64,000 nucleotides of DNA. Source: Streptomyces sp. NBC_00572. GTDB lineage: Bacteria > Actinomycetota > Actinomycetes > Streptomycetales > Streptomycetaceae. Shown here piece by piece: positions 16,227-24,909 of the stretch (position 1 is the first letter of the stretch; each line of letters opens with the position of its first letter). The DNA lies in contig NZ_JAPENX010000001.1 in assembly GCF_026341815.1 (NCBI RefSeq), positions 1,302,001-1,366,000 of the forward strand, written 5' to 3'. The position numbers were made by a program, and so were the translations under genes. The notes under the pieces are model-generated. The model saw nothing but the letters and a program-made list of their open reading frames with translations, did no database searches and was not told the DNA's origin.

Positions 16227-17637
16227 GGTCGAAGTCCTCGCTGTGGATGCGGGAGGCCGGAACCCCGGCCCGGATCAGGTTGGCGGTGGCGGCGCGCGCC
16301 ATCGCGGGCGGCCCGCACAGGTACACGTCGTGGACGGCGAGGTCCGGCACCAGGTGGCGCAGGGCGCGCGGGGCGAGGGGGTCGAAGGAGTCGTCCGAGC
16401 GACCGAGGAGGAAGTGGAGGGCGGCGTGCCGTTCGCGGGCGATGGCCTCCAGCTCCTCGCGCAGGACGAGACCGGCCGCGTCCGAGGCCCGGTAGAGCAG
16501 GGTCACGTCGCCGGGCCCGCCGGGCAGCGTCTCGAAGAGGGCGCGCAGTGGGGTGATGCCGACGCCTCCGGCGAGCAGCAGGACCTTGCGGCGGGTGCGG
16601 CGGTGGGCGGTGAGCGCGCCGAAGGGTCCGGAGGCGAGGACCCGGACGCCGGGGCGGAGGCGCCGGATGCGGCGGGTGTGGTCGCCGAGGGCCTTGACGG
16701 TGATCCGGAGGGTGTCGTCGCGGACGGGCGCCGAGAGGGAGAAGGGCAGGGCGGTCGCCCAGAGCCCGCGCCGCAGGAAGCGCCAGCGGAAGAACTGGCC
16801 GGGTTCGGCCCGCAGCCGGGCCACTCCCCTGCCCCGGACGAGGACCGAGACGACCCCGGGTCCCTCGTCGCGGACCTCGACGACCCGCAGCTCGTGGCGG
16901 AGGGCGGCGCGGACGGGGACGACGAGCCGGTACCAGACGAGGAGGACGGCGACGGTGCCGTGGGCCATCGACCAGAGCCAGCGGACGAGGAGGCTGTCGG
17001 CGATGTCGGGTCCGGCGAGCTGGTGGACGAAGCCGAGGGCGGCGGCGAGGAGCCCGCCGAGGTGGATCGCCCGCCAGGTCTCGTGGCGGACCCGGTTCCG
17101 TACGGCCCGGGCGGAGGTGATGCCGACGGCGACGAAGAGGGCGGTGCCGGCGGTGGCGGCGGCGATCGCCCCGTACGCGAGGAGGTCCCCGGTGGCGGTG
17201 ACCAGGTCGGTGCGGGTGTGCACGGCGTAACCGCAGAGGGCGAGGAGCGCGTGGGCGCCGATCAGACCGAGGACGTACCGGCCGCCGAGCGCGTGCCAGC
17301 GGGCGAGCCGGTCGGCGCCGACGCCGTGCTCGACGGCCGGGACGCGGGCCATGAGCAGCAGCAGGACGAGGACGCCGTAGCCGGCGAGGAGGCCGGTGAG
17401 GTGGGCGCCGGACGCGAAGAAGGCGTCCAGGCGGGCGGAGGGCCGGGCCTGGACACCCCACAGGAGGGCCACCGCCCCGGCGCCGGCGAGGATCGCGGTC
17501 CGCAGACGCTCGGGAGCGAGCCTCAGGGCGGGAGCGGGCGGGGCCGGTATCGGGGGTGCGGGGGCCGGGGCGTGCACCGGCTGACTGGGGAGGGGTACGT
17601 AAAGAGGGTGGCTGGCCTCGGTGGTCACACCCGGCAC
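16219..17637 (-). CDS. Ferric-reductase-like membrane flavocytochrome
   Basis: A 472-residue oxidoreductase with an N-terminal Pro/Ala-rich cytoplasmic tail, a ferric-reductase-like transmembrane domain (about 45-245) and a cytoplasmic ferredoxin-NADP reductase domain (about 250-470). Candidate haem-ligand histidines are in RWHALGG, LIGAHALLAL, AIHLGG and GFVHQLAG. The FAD motif is LPFSLSAP, the nucleotide-binding loop GGVGITPLRALFE and the C-terminal site LCGPPAMARA. It would move electrons from NAD(P)H through FAD and haem to an extracytoplasmic acceptor (metal, quinone or oxygen), which cannot be told from sequence. It is divergent from the nitrite reductase genes. Confidence 0.85.
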   Translation of the reverse strand: MPGVTTEASHPLYVPLPSQPVHAPAPAPPIPAPPAPALRLAPERLRTAILAGAGAVALLWGVQARPSARLDAFFASGAHLTGLLAGYGVLVLLLLMARVPAVEHGVGADRLARWHALGGRYVLGLIGAHALLALCGYAVHTRTDLVTATGDLLAYGAIAAATAGTALFVAVGITSARAVRNRVRHETWRAIHLGGLLAAALGFVHQLAGPDIADSLLVRWLWSMAHGTVAVLLVWYRLVVPVRAALRHELRVVEVRDEGPGVVSVLVRGRGVARLRAEPGQFFRWRFLRRGLWATALPFSLSAPVRDDTLRITVKALGDHTRRIRRLRPGVRVLASGPFGALTAHRRTRRKVLLLAGGVGITPLRALFETLPGGPGDVTLLYRASDAAGLVLREELEAIARERHAALHFLLGRSDDSFDPLAPRALRHLVPDLAVHDVYLCGPPAMARAATANLIRAGVPASRIHSEDFDHA

Positions 17638-17784
17638 AGTAGGTCCGCCCGTATACGGGAATCCCCAGCTCAGCTCCGTCCCCGCGATCCTTAAGCCTGG
17701 CTTGAGCCGAGCCTGACCACGGGTTAATCCTGACGGCCGCCCCGCCCGGCCTCACAGCGGTCGGGGCGGGGGACGGAGATCAGC

Positions 17785-17822
17785 GTTCCGTACGGGAAAC
17801 AGTCGGGATGCCGTCGGGTAAC
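17785..17822 (+). promoter_or_regulatory. Candidate GlnR-binding site before nitrite reductase genes
   Basis: Four pentamers spaced exactly 6 bases apart: GTTCC (17785), GAAAC (17796), GATGC (17807), GTAAC (17818). This is the spacing of the actinobacterial GlnR box (gTnAc-n6-GaAAc repeated). It lies 24 bases before the ATG. S. coelicolor GlnR is known to control nirB; the assignment here is from spacing and sequence only. Confidence 0.65.
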
Positions 17823-17845
17823 ACCGGCCGCGCACGCTTCCCGGT

Positions 17846-19075
17846 ATGAGTACACGGATCGTGGTGGTCGGGGGCGGAACGGCGGGCGCCCGGCTCGCCC
17901 AGCGCCTGCCCGTCACCCTCCTCGGCGAGGAGCCGCACGCCCCCTACAACAGGGTGCTGCTCGCCGACGTCCTCGCCGGGCGGTACGCCCCCGAGGTCAT
18001 CGCACTGCCCGGAACCCGCGAGCCGGCACGGCTCGGGGTGCGGGCGGTGCGGATCGACCGGGCGGCGCGGACGGTGGAGTGCGCGGACGGCTCGCTCGTC
18101 GGCTACGACCGACTGGTCCTGGCCACGGGCTCCAACCCGGTCCTTCCGCCGCTGCGCGGACTGCGCGGGGCGGAGCTGCCGGAGGGCGTCCACGCCTTCC
18201 GTACGCTCGACGACTGCCTGGCGCTGCGCGACCGGGTACGGCCCGGGACGCGGGCGGTGGTCATCGGCGGCGGACTCCTCGGGGTCTCGGCGGCGCGGGC
18301 CCTGGCGGCGCTCGGCGCGGAGGTGGTCCTGACCCAGCAGGGCGAACGCCTGATGGAACGCCAACTGGACGCGCAGGCCTCGGCCTTGCTCCACGAACAC
18401 GTCGAGTCCCTCGGGGTCGAGGTGCACACCGAGTGCCGGGTGAGCGGCCTGCGGCAGCGGGACGGCGAGGTGACGGCGGTCGAACTGGCCGACGGCTTCG
18501 TCCTCGACGCGCAGATCGTGGTCCTGGCCTGCGGGGTCCGCCCGCGAGTGGCCCTGGCGAGGGAGGCGGGTCTCACGGTGTCCACCGGCATCGTGGTCGA
18601 CGACGAACTCCGCACCTCGGACCCGTACATCCACGCGGTGGGCGACTGCGCGGAGCACGCGGGCCGCGTCTACGGCCTGGCGGGCCCAGCGCTGGAACAG
18701 GCCGACGCGCTGGTGAACCTGCTGCCGGCGGAATCGACGCCCGCCGCCCACCCCCGTGCGGGCACGCCCGAGGCCGGGCGATACACCGGCACCCGTGCCC
18801 TCACCCGCCTCACCCTCGGCGGCCCCGCCCCCCTCGACCTCGCCGCGTTCGGCGAGGCCACCCCGCAACCCGGCGACGACGTCGTCCAGCTCACCGACGC
18901 CACCCGCCGCGCCTACCGCAAGGTCGTCGTCCGCGGAGACCGCCTCGTCGGTGGCGTCCTCCTCGGCGACCTGGCCGCCGTCGGCACGCTCGCCCGGGCC
19001 TGGGAGGGCGACGAAGCCCTGCCCGACGAGGCCCCCCTGCTGCACCTGCTCACCCACGACGGAGGCTCCTCATGA
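17846..19075 (+). CDS. NirB-like FAD/NAD(P)H oxidoreductase
   Basis: A 409-residue pyridine nucleotide-disulfide-type flavoprotein resembling the N-terminal domain of NADH-dependent nitrite reductase. The N-terminal FAD motif is VVVGGGTAGARLAQRL, the internal NAD(P)H motif VVIGGGLLGVSAARALAALG and the second FAD motif DPYIHAVGDCAEH. It lacks the [2Fe-2S] and sirohaem domains. The final four bases overlap the nirB start (ATGA), so both are made together. It probably passes electrons to the nitrite reductase or substitutes for its diaphorase module. A GlnR-like box precedes it. No Shine-Dalgarno is obvious before the ATG. Confidence 0.85.
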   Translation: MSTRIVVVGGGTAGARLAQRLPVTLLGEEPHAPYNRVLLADVLAGRYAPEVIALPGTREPARLGVRAVRIDRAARTVECADGSLVGYDRLVLATGSNPVLPPLRGLRGAELPEGVHAFRTLDDCLALRDRVRPGTRAVVIGGGLLGVSAARALAALGAEVVLTQQGERLMERQLDAQASALLHEHVESLGVEVHTECRVSGLRQRDGEVTAVELADGFVLDAQIVVLACGVRPRVALAREAGLTVSTGIVVDDELRTSDPYIHAVGDCAEHAGRVYGLAGPALEQADALVNLLPAESTPAAHPRAGTPEAGRYTGTRALTRLTLGGPAPLDLAAFGEATPQPGDDVVQLTDATRRAYRKVVVRGDRLVGGVLLGDLAAVGTLARAWEGDEALPDEAPLLHLLTHDGGSS

Positions 19076-21600
19076 CCACCCCCACCATCGTCCTGGTCGG
19101 CCACGGAATGGTCGGCCAGCGGTTCCTGGAGTCGCTCGCCGACCGCGGTGTCACCGAGCGGGCCAGGATCGTCGTCCTCTGCGAGGAGCCGCGCCCCGCC
19201 TACGACCGCGTCCAGCTGACCTCGTACTTCTCCGGCAAGACCCCGGACGACCTCTCGATGGTCGAGGCGGGCTTCATGGAGAAGCACGGCATCGAGCTGT
19301 ACGTGGGCGATCCGGCGGAGTCGGTGGACCGGGAGGCCCGTACGGTCACCGCCCGCTCCGGGCGGGTCTTCGTGTACGACTCGCTCGTCCTCGCCACCGG
19401 CTCGTACCCCTTCGTCCCGCCGGTGCCCGGCAAGGACGCCCGCGGCTGTTTCGTCTACCGGACGATCGAGGACCTGCTCGCGATCGAGGAGTACGCGAAG
19501 ACGGCGACGACCGGCGCGGTCGTCGGCGGCGGTCTGCTCGGCCTTGAGGCGGCCGGCGCGCTGAAGGGCCTCGGACTCGACACCCACGTCGTGGAGTTCG
19601 CGCCGCGGCTGATGCCGGTGCAGGTCGACGAGGGCGGCGGCGCCGCGCTGCTGCGCACGATCGAACGGATGGGTCTGACCGTCCACACCGGGACGGGCAC
19701 GCAGGAGGTCGTGACGGCGGACGGCGCCGTGACGGGCATGAAGCTCTCGGACGGCTCCGAAGTGGCCACGGACATGGTCGTGTTCTCGGCCGGTGTACGG
19801 CCCAGGGACCAGCTGGCCCGCGACTGCGGACTGACCGTCGGGGAGCGCGGCGGCATCGCGGTCGACGAGCAGTGCCGCACCTCCGACCCGGCGGTCTTCG
19901 CGATCGGCGAGTGCGCGCTGGCGACCGACGGGCGGGTGTACGGCCTGGTGGCGCCGGGCTACGAGATGGCGCAGACGGTGGCCGCGACCCTGGCGGACGA
20001 GGCCGGGGACGGCTTCACCGGCGCCGACATGTCGACGAAGCTGAAGCTGCTCGGCGTGGACGTGGCCTCGTTCGGCGACGCGCACGGCACGACCGAGGGC
20101 TGCCTCGACGTCGTGTACTCCGACTCCCGCTCGGGCGTCTACAAGAAGCTGGTCATCAGCGGCGAGGGCGTCCTCCTCGGCGGTGTCCTGGTCGGCGACG
20201 CCGAGCAGTACGGCCTGCTCCGCCCGCTCACCGGCACCGTGCCGCCGGTCTCCCCCGAGCAGCTGGTCCTTCCGGCGGGCGCGGGCGCGCCGGTGGCGCT
20301 CGGCCCTTCGGCGCTGCCGGACGACGCGGTGATCTGCTCCTGCCACAACGTGACGAAGCACGCGATCGGCGAGTGCTCCTCGCTCGCCGAGGTGAAGAAG
20401 TGCACCAAGGCCGGTACGGGCTGCGGCAGTTGCGTGAAGGTCATCGAGAAGCTGCTGCCGGCGCCGGCCGACAAGGGGCTCTGCGGCTGCTTCTCGTACA
20501 ACCGGAGCGAGCTGTACGAGATCGCCCGCACCCTGCGGATCGCCTCCTTCGCCGCGATGCTCGACTCGCACGGCCGGGAGGAGGCGCGGGGCGGTGAGGG
20601 CTGCGAGGTCTGCAAGCCGACCGTCGGCTCGATCCTCGCCTCCCTCAACAACGGCTACATCCTGGACGGCGAGCAGGCCTCGCTCCAGGACACCAACGAC
20701 CACTTCCTCGCCAACATGCAGCGCAACGGCTCCTACTCGGTCGTGCCGCGCATCCCCGGCGGTGAGATCACCCCGGACAAGCTGATCGTGATCGGCGAGG
20801 TGGCCCGCGACTTCGGCCTCTACACGAAGATCACCGGCGGCCAGCGGATCGACCTCTTCGGCGCCCGGGTGGACCAGCTGCCGGCGATCTGGACGCGCCT
20901 GGTCGACGCGGGCTTCGAGTCGGGGCACGCGTACGGCAAGGCGCTGCGCACGATCAAGTCCTGCGTCGGGCAGACCTGGTGCCGGTACGGCGTCCAGGAC
21001 TCGGTGAAGATGGCCATCCAGCTGGAGCTGCGCTACCGGGGCCTGCGCGCCCCGCACAAGCTCAAGTCGGCGGTCTCCGGCTGCGCCCGCGAATGCGCCG
21101 AGGCGCAGTCGAAGGACTTCGGGATCATCGCGACGGCCAACGGCTGGAACCTGTACGTCGGCGGGAACGGCGGCGCGACCCCGCGCCACGCGGACCTGCT
21201 CGCGCAGGACCTGTCGGACGCCGAACTGGTGCGCCTGATCGACCGGTTCCTGATGTTCTACATCCGGACGGCGGACCGGCTTGAGCGGACGTCGACCTGG
21301 CTGGAGCGCCTGGAGGGCGGGCTCGACCACCTCAAGGACGTGGTGGTGCACGACTCGCTCGGACTCTGCGACGAGCTGGAGGCGCTGATGGCGGCGCACG
21401 TCGCCGACTACCAGGACGAGTGGGCGCAGACCCTGGACGACCCGGAGCGGCTGCGGCGCTTCGTCTCCTTCGTGAACGCGCCGGAGGCACCGGACCCCTC
21501 GGTCCGCTTCGTGCCGGAGCGCGACCAGATCAAGCCGGACCTGACGATCCTGACGCTCGGCAGGACGAACAGCACGCTGGAAGGGGCTTCCTCCCGATGA
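19072..21600 (+). CDS. nirB: NAD(P)H nitrite reductase, large subunit
   Basis: Assimilatory nitrite reductase (nitrite to ammonium, six electrons), cytoplasmic, 842 residues. The order is an FAD/NAD(P)H domain (1-410; GHGMVGQRF, VVGGGLLGLEAAGAL), a BFD-like [2Fe-2S] domain (about 421-460; CSCHNVTK with CGSC), a second Cys-rich segment (CGCFSYNRSE, CEVCKP) and the sirohaem/[4Fe-4S] reductase domain. The cluster cysteines are in SCVGQTWCRYG (about 630) and SGCARECAEA (about 669). The length fits full NirB. The ATG at 19072 overlaps the upstream stop, and the stop overlaps the nirD start. Expression is probably under GlnR. Confidence 0.95.
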   Translation: MTTPTIVLVGHGMVGQRFLESLADRGVTERARIVVLCEEPRPAYDRVQLTSYFSGKTPDDLSMVEAGFMEKHGIELYVGDPAESVDREARTVTARSGRVFVYDSLVLATGSYPFVPPVPGKDARGCFVYRTIEDLLAIEEYAKTATTGAVVGGGLLGLEAAGALKGLGLDTHVVEFAPRLMPVQVDEGGGAALLRTIERMGLTVHTGTGTQEVVTADGAVTGMKLSDGSEVATDMVVFSAGVRPRDQLARDCGLTVGERGGIAVDEQCRTSDPAVFAIGECALATDGRVYGLVAPGYEMAQTVAATLADEAGDGFTGADMSTKLKLLGVDVASFGDAHGTTEGCLDVVYSDSRSGVYKKLVISGEGVLLGGVLVGDAEQYGLLRPLTGTVPPVSPEQLVLPAGAGAPVALGPSALPDDAVICSCHNVTKHAIGECSSLAEVKKCTKAGTGCGSCVKVIEKLLPAPADKGLCGCFSYNRSELYEIARTLRIASFAAMLDSHGREEARGGEGCEVCKPTVGSILASLNNGYILDGEQASLQDTNDHFLANMQRNGSYSVVPRIPGGEITPDKLIVIGEVARDFGLYTKITGGQRIDLFGARVDQLPAIWTRLVDAGFESGHAYGKALRTIKSCVGQTWCRYGVQDSVKMAIQLELRYRGLRAPHKLKSAVSGCARECAEAQSKDFGIIATANGWNLYVGGNGGATPRHADLLAQDLSDAELVRLIDRFLMFYIRTADRLERTSTWLERLEGGLDHLKDVVVHDSLGLCDELEALMAAHVADYQDEWAQTLDDPERLRRFVSFVNAPEAPDPSVRFVPERDQIKPDLTILTLGRTNSTLEGASSR

Positions 21601-21953
21601 CGACTCTCACGACCACGACTCTCACGACGACGCTCGAAATCTCCCCCTCCCCCGACTCCTGGGTGGCGGTCTGCGAGGAGGCCCGGCTGACCCCGGGCCG
21701 GGGCGTGGCGGCACTGCTGCCGGACGGCCGGCAGGTGGCGGTCTTCCGGGACCGGTCGGGCCGCGTGTACGCGATCGACAACCGCGACCCGTTCTCGGGG
21801 GCTCAGGTGCTCTCCCGGGGGCTGGTCGGCTCGGCGGACGGGCGGCCGTTCGTGGCCTCGCCGCTCCTGAAGCAGCGCTTCGACCTGGAGACGGGCCGGT
21901 GCCTGGACGACGACGAGGTCACGGTGACGGTGTTCCCGGTACGCCTGAACTAA
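21597..21953 (+). CDS. nirD: NAD(P)H nitrite reductase, small subunit
   Basis: A 118-residue Rieske-fold small subunit that completes nitrite reductase with NirB. The start codon overlaps the nirB stop (ATGA). After a Thr-rich N-terminal extension (MTTLTTTTLTTT) the fold runs from SWVAVCEEARL through VAVFRDRSGRVYAIDNRDPFSG to the ETGRCLDDD turn. As in other NirD proteins, the Rieske cluster ligands (CxH and CxxH) are missing, so no cluster is expected. It is followed after 37 bases by a TetR gene with its operator. Confidence 0.9.
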   Translation: MTTLTTTTLTTTLEISPSPDSWVAVCEEARLTPGRGVAALLPDGRQVAVFRDRSGRVYAIDNRDPFSGAQVLSRGLVGSADGRPFVASPLLKQRFDLETGRCLDDDEVTVTVFPVRLN

Positions 21954-21954
21954 C

Positions 21955-21970
21955 TTGACCGATCGTTCCA
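21955..21970 (+). promoter_or_regulatory. Operator-like palindrome before the TetR gene
   Basis: TTGACCGATCGTTCCA, centred on CGATCG, one base after the nirD stop codon and 20 bases before the TetR start. The dyad GA(a/c)CGATCGTTC has one mismatch. It is probably the autoregulatory site of the adjacent TetR protein. Confidence 0.55.
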
Positions 21971-21990
21971 GACAGTCGTACGGTCTCCTT

Positions 21991-22575
21991 GTGGCCAGGA
22001 CCAAGGAATTCGATCCCGACGCCGCGCTCCAGGCCGCGCTCGAGCTGTTCTGGGCGCGCGGCTACGAGGCGACGACGATGTCGGACCTCGTGGAGCGCCT
22101 CGGCATCGGCCGGGCCAGCATCTACGCGACCTTCGGGAACAAGCACGAGCTGTATCTGAAGGCGATGGACCGCTACCTGGAGACCCGCGACCCGCGGCTC
22201 GTCGAGGAACTGTCCGCGCCGGGCCCGGCCCTGCCGGCCGTCCGCACGCTCGTCCGGCGCTTCGCCGCCGAGGCGTCGGCCGACGGGGAGCGCCTGAACG
22301 GCTGTTTCGTCACCAACTCGGCGGCGGAGCTGGGTCCGCACGACACGGCGGTGGCCCGCCGGGTCGAGCTCAGCTGGGAGCAGGTCGAAACCCTCCTGTA
22401 CGCGGCGCTCACCCGGGCCCGCGCCGGGGGCGAGCTCCCGGCCGACCGGGACCCGCGGGCCCTGGCGCGGATGCTCCTGGTCCTGCTCCAGGGGATCCGG
22501 GTGGTCGGCAAGGCGTCGAGCGACCCGGCCAGGGTCAGGGACGCGGCGGAACAGGCCCTGGGCCTGCTGGACTGA
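21991..22575 (+). CDS. TetR-family transcriptional regulator
   Basis: A 194-residue repressor of the TetR/AcrR family. The N-terminal helix-turn-helix is FDPDAALQAALELFWARGYE through TTMSDLVERLGIGRASIYATFGNKHELY. The ligand-binding C-terminal domain (TetR_C_16-like, with LNGCFVTNSAAELGPHD) follows. I chose the GTG at 21991 (VARTKEFDP) because upstream in-frame starts would overlap the operator. The MFS gene downstream, with its own TGTAC/GTACA dyad, is the likely target. Confidence 0.88.
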   Translation: MARTKEFDPDAALQAALELFWARGYEATTMSDLVERLGIGRASIYATFGNKHELYLKAMDRYLETRDPRLVEELSAPGPALPAVRTLVRRFAAEASADGERLNGCFVTNSAAELGPHDTAVARRVELSWEQVETLLYAALTRARAGGELPADRDPRALARMLLVLLQGIRVVGKASSDPARVRDAAEQALGLLD

Positions 22576-22594
22576 GGGAAACCGCGAACCGCGG

Positions 22595-22621
22595 AAAGGG
22601 CGCCCACGGGGGGCGCCCTTT
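22595..22621 (+). terminator. Intrinsic terminator after TetR gene
   Basis: AAAGGGCGCCC (22595-22605) pairs with GGGCGCCCTTT (22611-22621) and is followed by TCTTC. It lies 19 bases after the TetR stop. Confidence 0.8.
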
Positions 22622-22641
22622 CTTCGGCGGCTGTTATGGAA

Positions 22642-22657
22642 TGTACGGTCAAGTACA
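22642..22657 (+). promoter_or_regulatory. TGTAC-N6-GTACA dyad before the MFS gene
   Basis: Perfect inverted repeat TGTAC-ggtcaa-GTACA directly upstream of the ribosome site of the MFS transporter. The position suits a repressor operator; the neighbouring TetR protein is the obvious candidate, although its own upstream dyad differs. Confidence 0.5.
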
Positions 22658-22670
22658 GGGGGGATGGATC

Positions 22671-24086
22671 GTGGGGACACTTCACGTGACAGAGGCGGTC
22701 GCCGAGCGACCGGTGGAGACGGGGCAGCAATCCCGGCGCGGCTTCGTACTCCTCGGGGCCGTACAGATGACGCTCATCTTCACGCTCGCCTCCCTCGCCG
22801 TGCCCCTCCCCCGCATCGGCGCCGAATTCCGGCTCGACCGCCCCCAGTTGATACTGCTGAGCGCCGCCTACGGGCTGACCTTCGCCGGGCTGCTGCTCTT
22901 CGGCGGGCGCCTCGCCGACCGCTTCGGCGGGCGCCGGATCCTCACCGCCGGGCTGCTGCTCTTCGGCGCCGCCTCCGCCCTCGCGCCGCTCACGACCGGG
23001 TACGAGACGCTGCTCGCCGCCCGGTTCGGACAGGGCGTGGGCGCGGCGCTCGTCGCCCCGGCGGCGATGGCGCTGCTCCGGTCCCTGTTCCCCGAACCGG
23101 CCGCGTACGGCAGGGCGATGGCCACCTGGGGCGGGCTCTCCGTGCTCGGCGCGACGGCGGGGAACCTGCTCTCGGGGGTGATCTCGGGGGCCACGTCCTG
23201 GCGCGGCACGTTCGCGGTCCCGGTGGTGGTGACCCTCGTGGCCCTGCTCCTCGCGCCGCGCGTGCTGCCCGGAGCCGAACCCGGCGGGCCGACCGGGAGG
23301 ACCGCGAAGAGCCGGTCCCTCGACCTCCCCGGCGCTCTGCTCGCCACCGGAGGGATCACGCTTGCCAGTTATGGGCTCGTCCTCACCGACGCCCACCCCT
23401 GGGGCTCCGCCCCGGTCCTCGCGCCCCTCCTCGTCGGCCTCGTCCTCCTGGCCGCGTTCGGGGCCGTGGAGCGACGCACCGCCGACCCGCTCCTGCCGCC
23501 GGACTTCCTGCGCGACGGCCGGCGGGCCCTGGGCCTCACGGCGATCGGCCTCACGGCGGCCGGCACGGCCACCGTCTTCGTGCTGCTCTCGCTCTCCTTC
23601 CAGCAACAGCGCGGCTGGAACGAAATGGCGACCTCCGCCGTGTTCGTGCCCTTCGCGGTCGCCCTGCTCGGCTCGGGACGGCTCGCGGGCCCGCTGATCG
23701 GGCGGTACGGCCCCGGGCGCGTGACCGCGGCCGGGCTCGCGACGACGGCGGCCGGGCTCGGACTGCTCGCCGCGACCGGCTTCGACACCTCCGTCCCGTA
23801 CGCGTACGGGCTGCTTCCCGGCCTGCTCCTGCTGCCGGCCGGCGGCGCGCTGTCCTTCGCGGCCGCCGCCGTCCTGGCCACCGAGGGCGTCCCGGCGCAC
23901 CGGGCGGGCCTGGCGGGCGGCGTCCTGAACACGGCGATGGAGCTCGGCCCGACCGTGGTCTTCGCCGCGCTTCTCACCCTCGGCGGGGACGCGGTGTCGC
24001 TCGCGGCGGCCGCCGCCCTGTTCGCGGCACTCGCCGCCACCACGATCCGCACCAGGCAAGCCCAGCGAGCACAGCAAGCGCAGTAA
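22671..24086 (+). CDS. MFS drug transporter
   Basis: A 471-residue major facilitator with about 14 membrane segments (DHA2/EmrB-QacA pattern). The first helix is FVLLGAVQMTLIFTLASLAV, the conserved loop is GGRLADRFGGRRIL (motif A) and motif C-like GLSVLGATAGNLLSGVIS is in helix 5. It is likely a proton-driven exporter of small molecules. The GTG at 22671 has AGGGGGG at suitable distance; the ATG at 22641 lies inside the operator-like dyad and is unlikely. The SDR gene follows after 44 bases, so they may be co-transcribed. Confidence 0.85.
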   Translation: MGTLHVTEAVAERPVETGQQSRRGFVLLGAVQMTLIFTLASLAVPLPRIGAEFRLDRPQLILLSAAYGLTFAGLLLFGGRLADRFGGRRILTAGLLLFGAASALAPLTTGYETLLAARFGQGVGAALVAPAAMALLRSLFPEPAAYGRAMATWGGLSVLGATAGNLLSGVISGATSWRGTFAVPVVVTLVALLLAPRVLPGAEPGGPTGRTAKSRSLDLPGALLATGGITLASYGLVLTDAHPWGSAPVLAPLLVGLVLLAAFGAVERRTADPLLPPDFLRDGRRALGLTAIGLTAAGTATVFVLLSLSFQQQRGWNEMATSAVFVPFAVALLGSGRLAGPLIGRYGPGRVTAAGLATTAAGLGLLAATGFDTSVPYAYGLLPGLLLLPAGGALSFAAAAVLATEGVPAHRAGLAGGVLNTAMELGPTVVFAALLTLGGDAVSLAAAAALFAALAATTIRTRQAQRAQQAQ

Positions 24087-24130
24087 GCGCAGTAAGTCAA
24101 GTCAAAGCGAACACACGGGAGTTGACCGAC

Positions 24131-24892
24131 ATGACCGCACGCTTCACCGACCGCGTCGTCCTCGTCACCGGGGCCGGTTCCGGGCTCGGCCGGGCCATCG
24201 CGCTCGCCTTCGCCGCCGAGGGCGCGAAGGTCGTCGCCGCCGGCCGCACCGCCGAGCCCCTCGCGGGGACGGTCGGCCTGATCGAGGCCGCCGGGGGCAC
24301 CGCCGCGGCCGTCACCGCCGACGTCGCCAGCGCCGCGTCCGTACGGGAGCTGGTCCGGCGTACGGTCGAGGTCTTCGGCGGTCTCGACGTGGCGGTGAAC
24401 AACGCGGGGGTCTTCCGGGGCGGCCACAGCGCCGCCGACTTCCCCCTGGACGACTGGCAGACGCTGCTCGACATCAACGTCACGGGGGTGCTGCACGCCC
24501 TGCAGGCCGAGGTGGCGCACATGCGGGCGCACGGCGGCGGGGCGATCGTGAACATCGCGTCGAACCTGGGCCCGCACGTCCGGATCCCCGGAGTCTTCGG
24601 CTACCAGGTCTCGAAGGCGGCCGTCTCTGCGCTGACCAGGGCCGCGGCCCTCGACCACATCGCCGACGGGGTCCGGATCAACGCGGTCAGCCCCGGCGCG
24701 TCGGAGTCGTCGATGTCGCTGCGGCCCGGCGAGACGGAGGCCGATCGGGAGGTCCGGATGAAGCAGGAGTCTCCGCTGGGCCGGATCTCCTCCGCCGCCG
24801 AGGTGGCGGCGGCCGTGCTGTACCTCGCGTCGGACGCGGCCGGCTCCGCCGTCGGCACGGACCTGGTGATCGACGGCGGCGTCTCCGCCTGA
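24131..24892 (+). CDS. Short-chain dehydrogenase/reductase
   Basis: A 253-residue classical SDR with cofactor motif VTGAGSGLGRAIA, NNAGVFRGG, catalytic Ser in NIASNLG, and the YQVSK active-site pair. The C-terminus (LVIDGGVSA) is typical of the FabG/glucose-dehydrogenase group. The substrate is unknown. The ATG has GGGAG nine bases upstream. It ends 17 bases from the convergent VOC gene and probably forms a unit with the MFS exporter. Confidence 0.9.
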   Translation: MTARFTDRVVLVTGAGSGLGRAIALAFAAEGAKVVAAGRTAEPLAGTVGLIEAAGGTAAAVTADVASAASVRELVRRTVEVFGGLDVAVNNAGVFRGGHSAADFPLDDWQTLLDINVTGVLHALQAEVAHMRAHGGGAIVNIASNLGPHVRIPGVFGYQVSKAAVSALTRAAALDHIADGVRINAVSPGASESSMSLRPGETEADREVRMKQESPLGRISSAAEVAAAVLYLASDAAGSAVGTDLVIDGGVSA

Positions 24893-24909
24893 CGCTTGGC
24901 GCGCCGGTC

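Noticed and set aside
16055..17755. 566-codon minus-strand frame overlapping the flavocytochrome gene
   Set aside because: Arg/Pro-rich shadow in another frame; the 472-residue frame has the FAD and NAD motifs.
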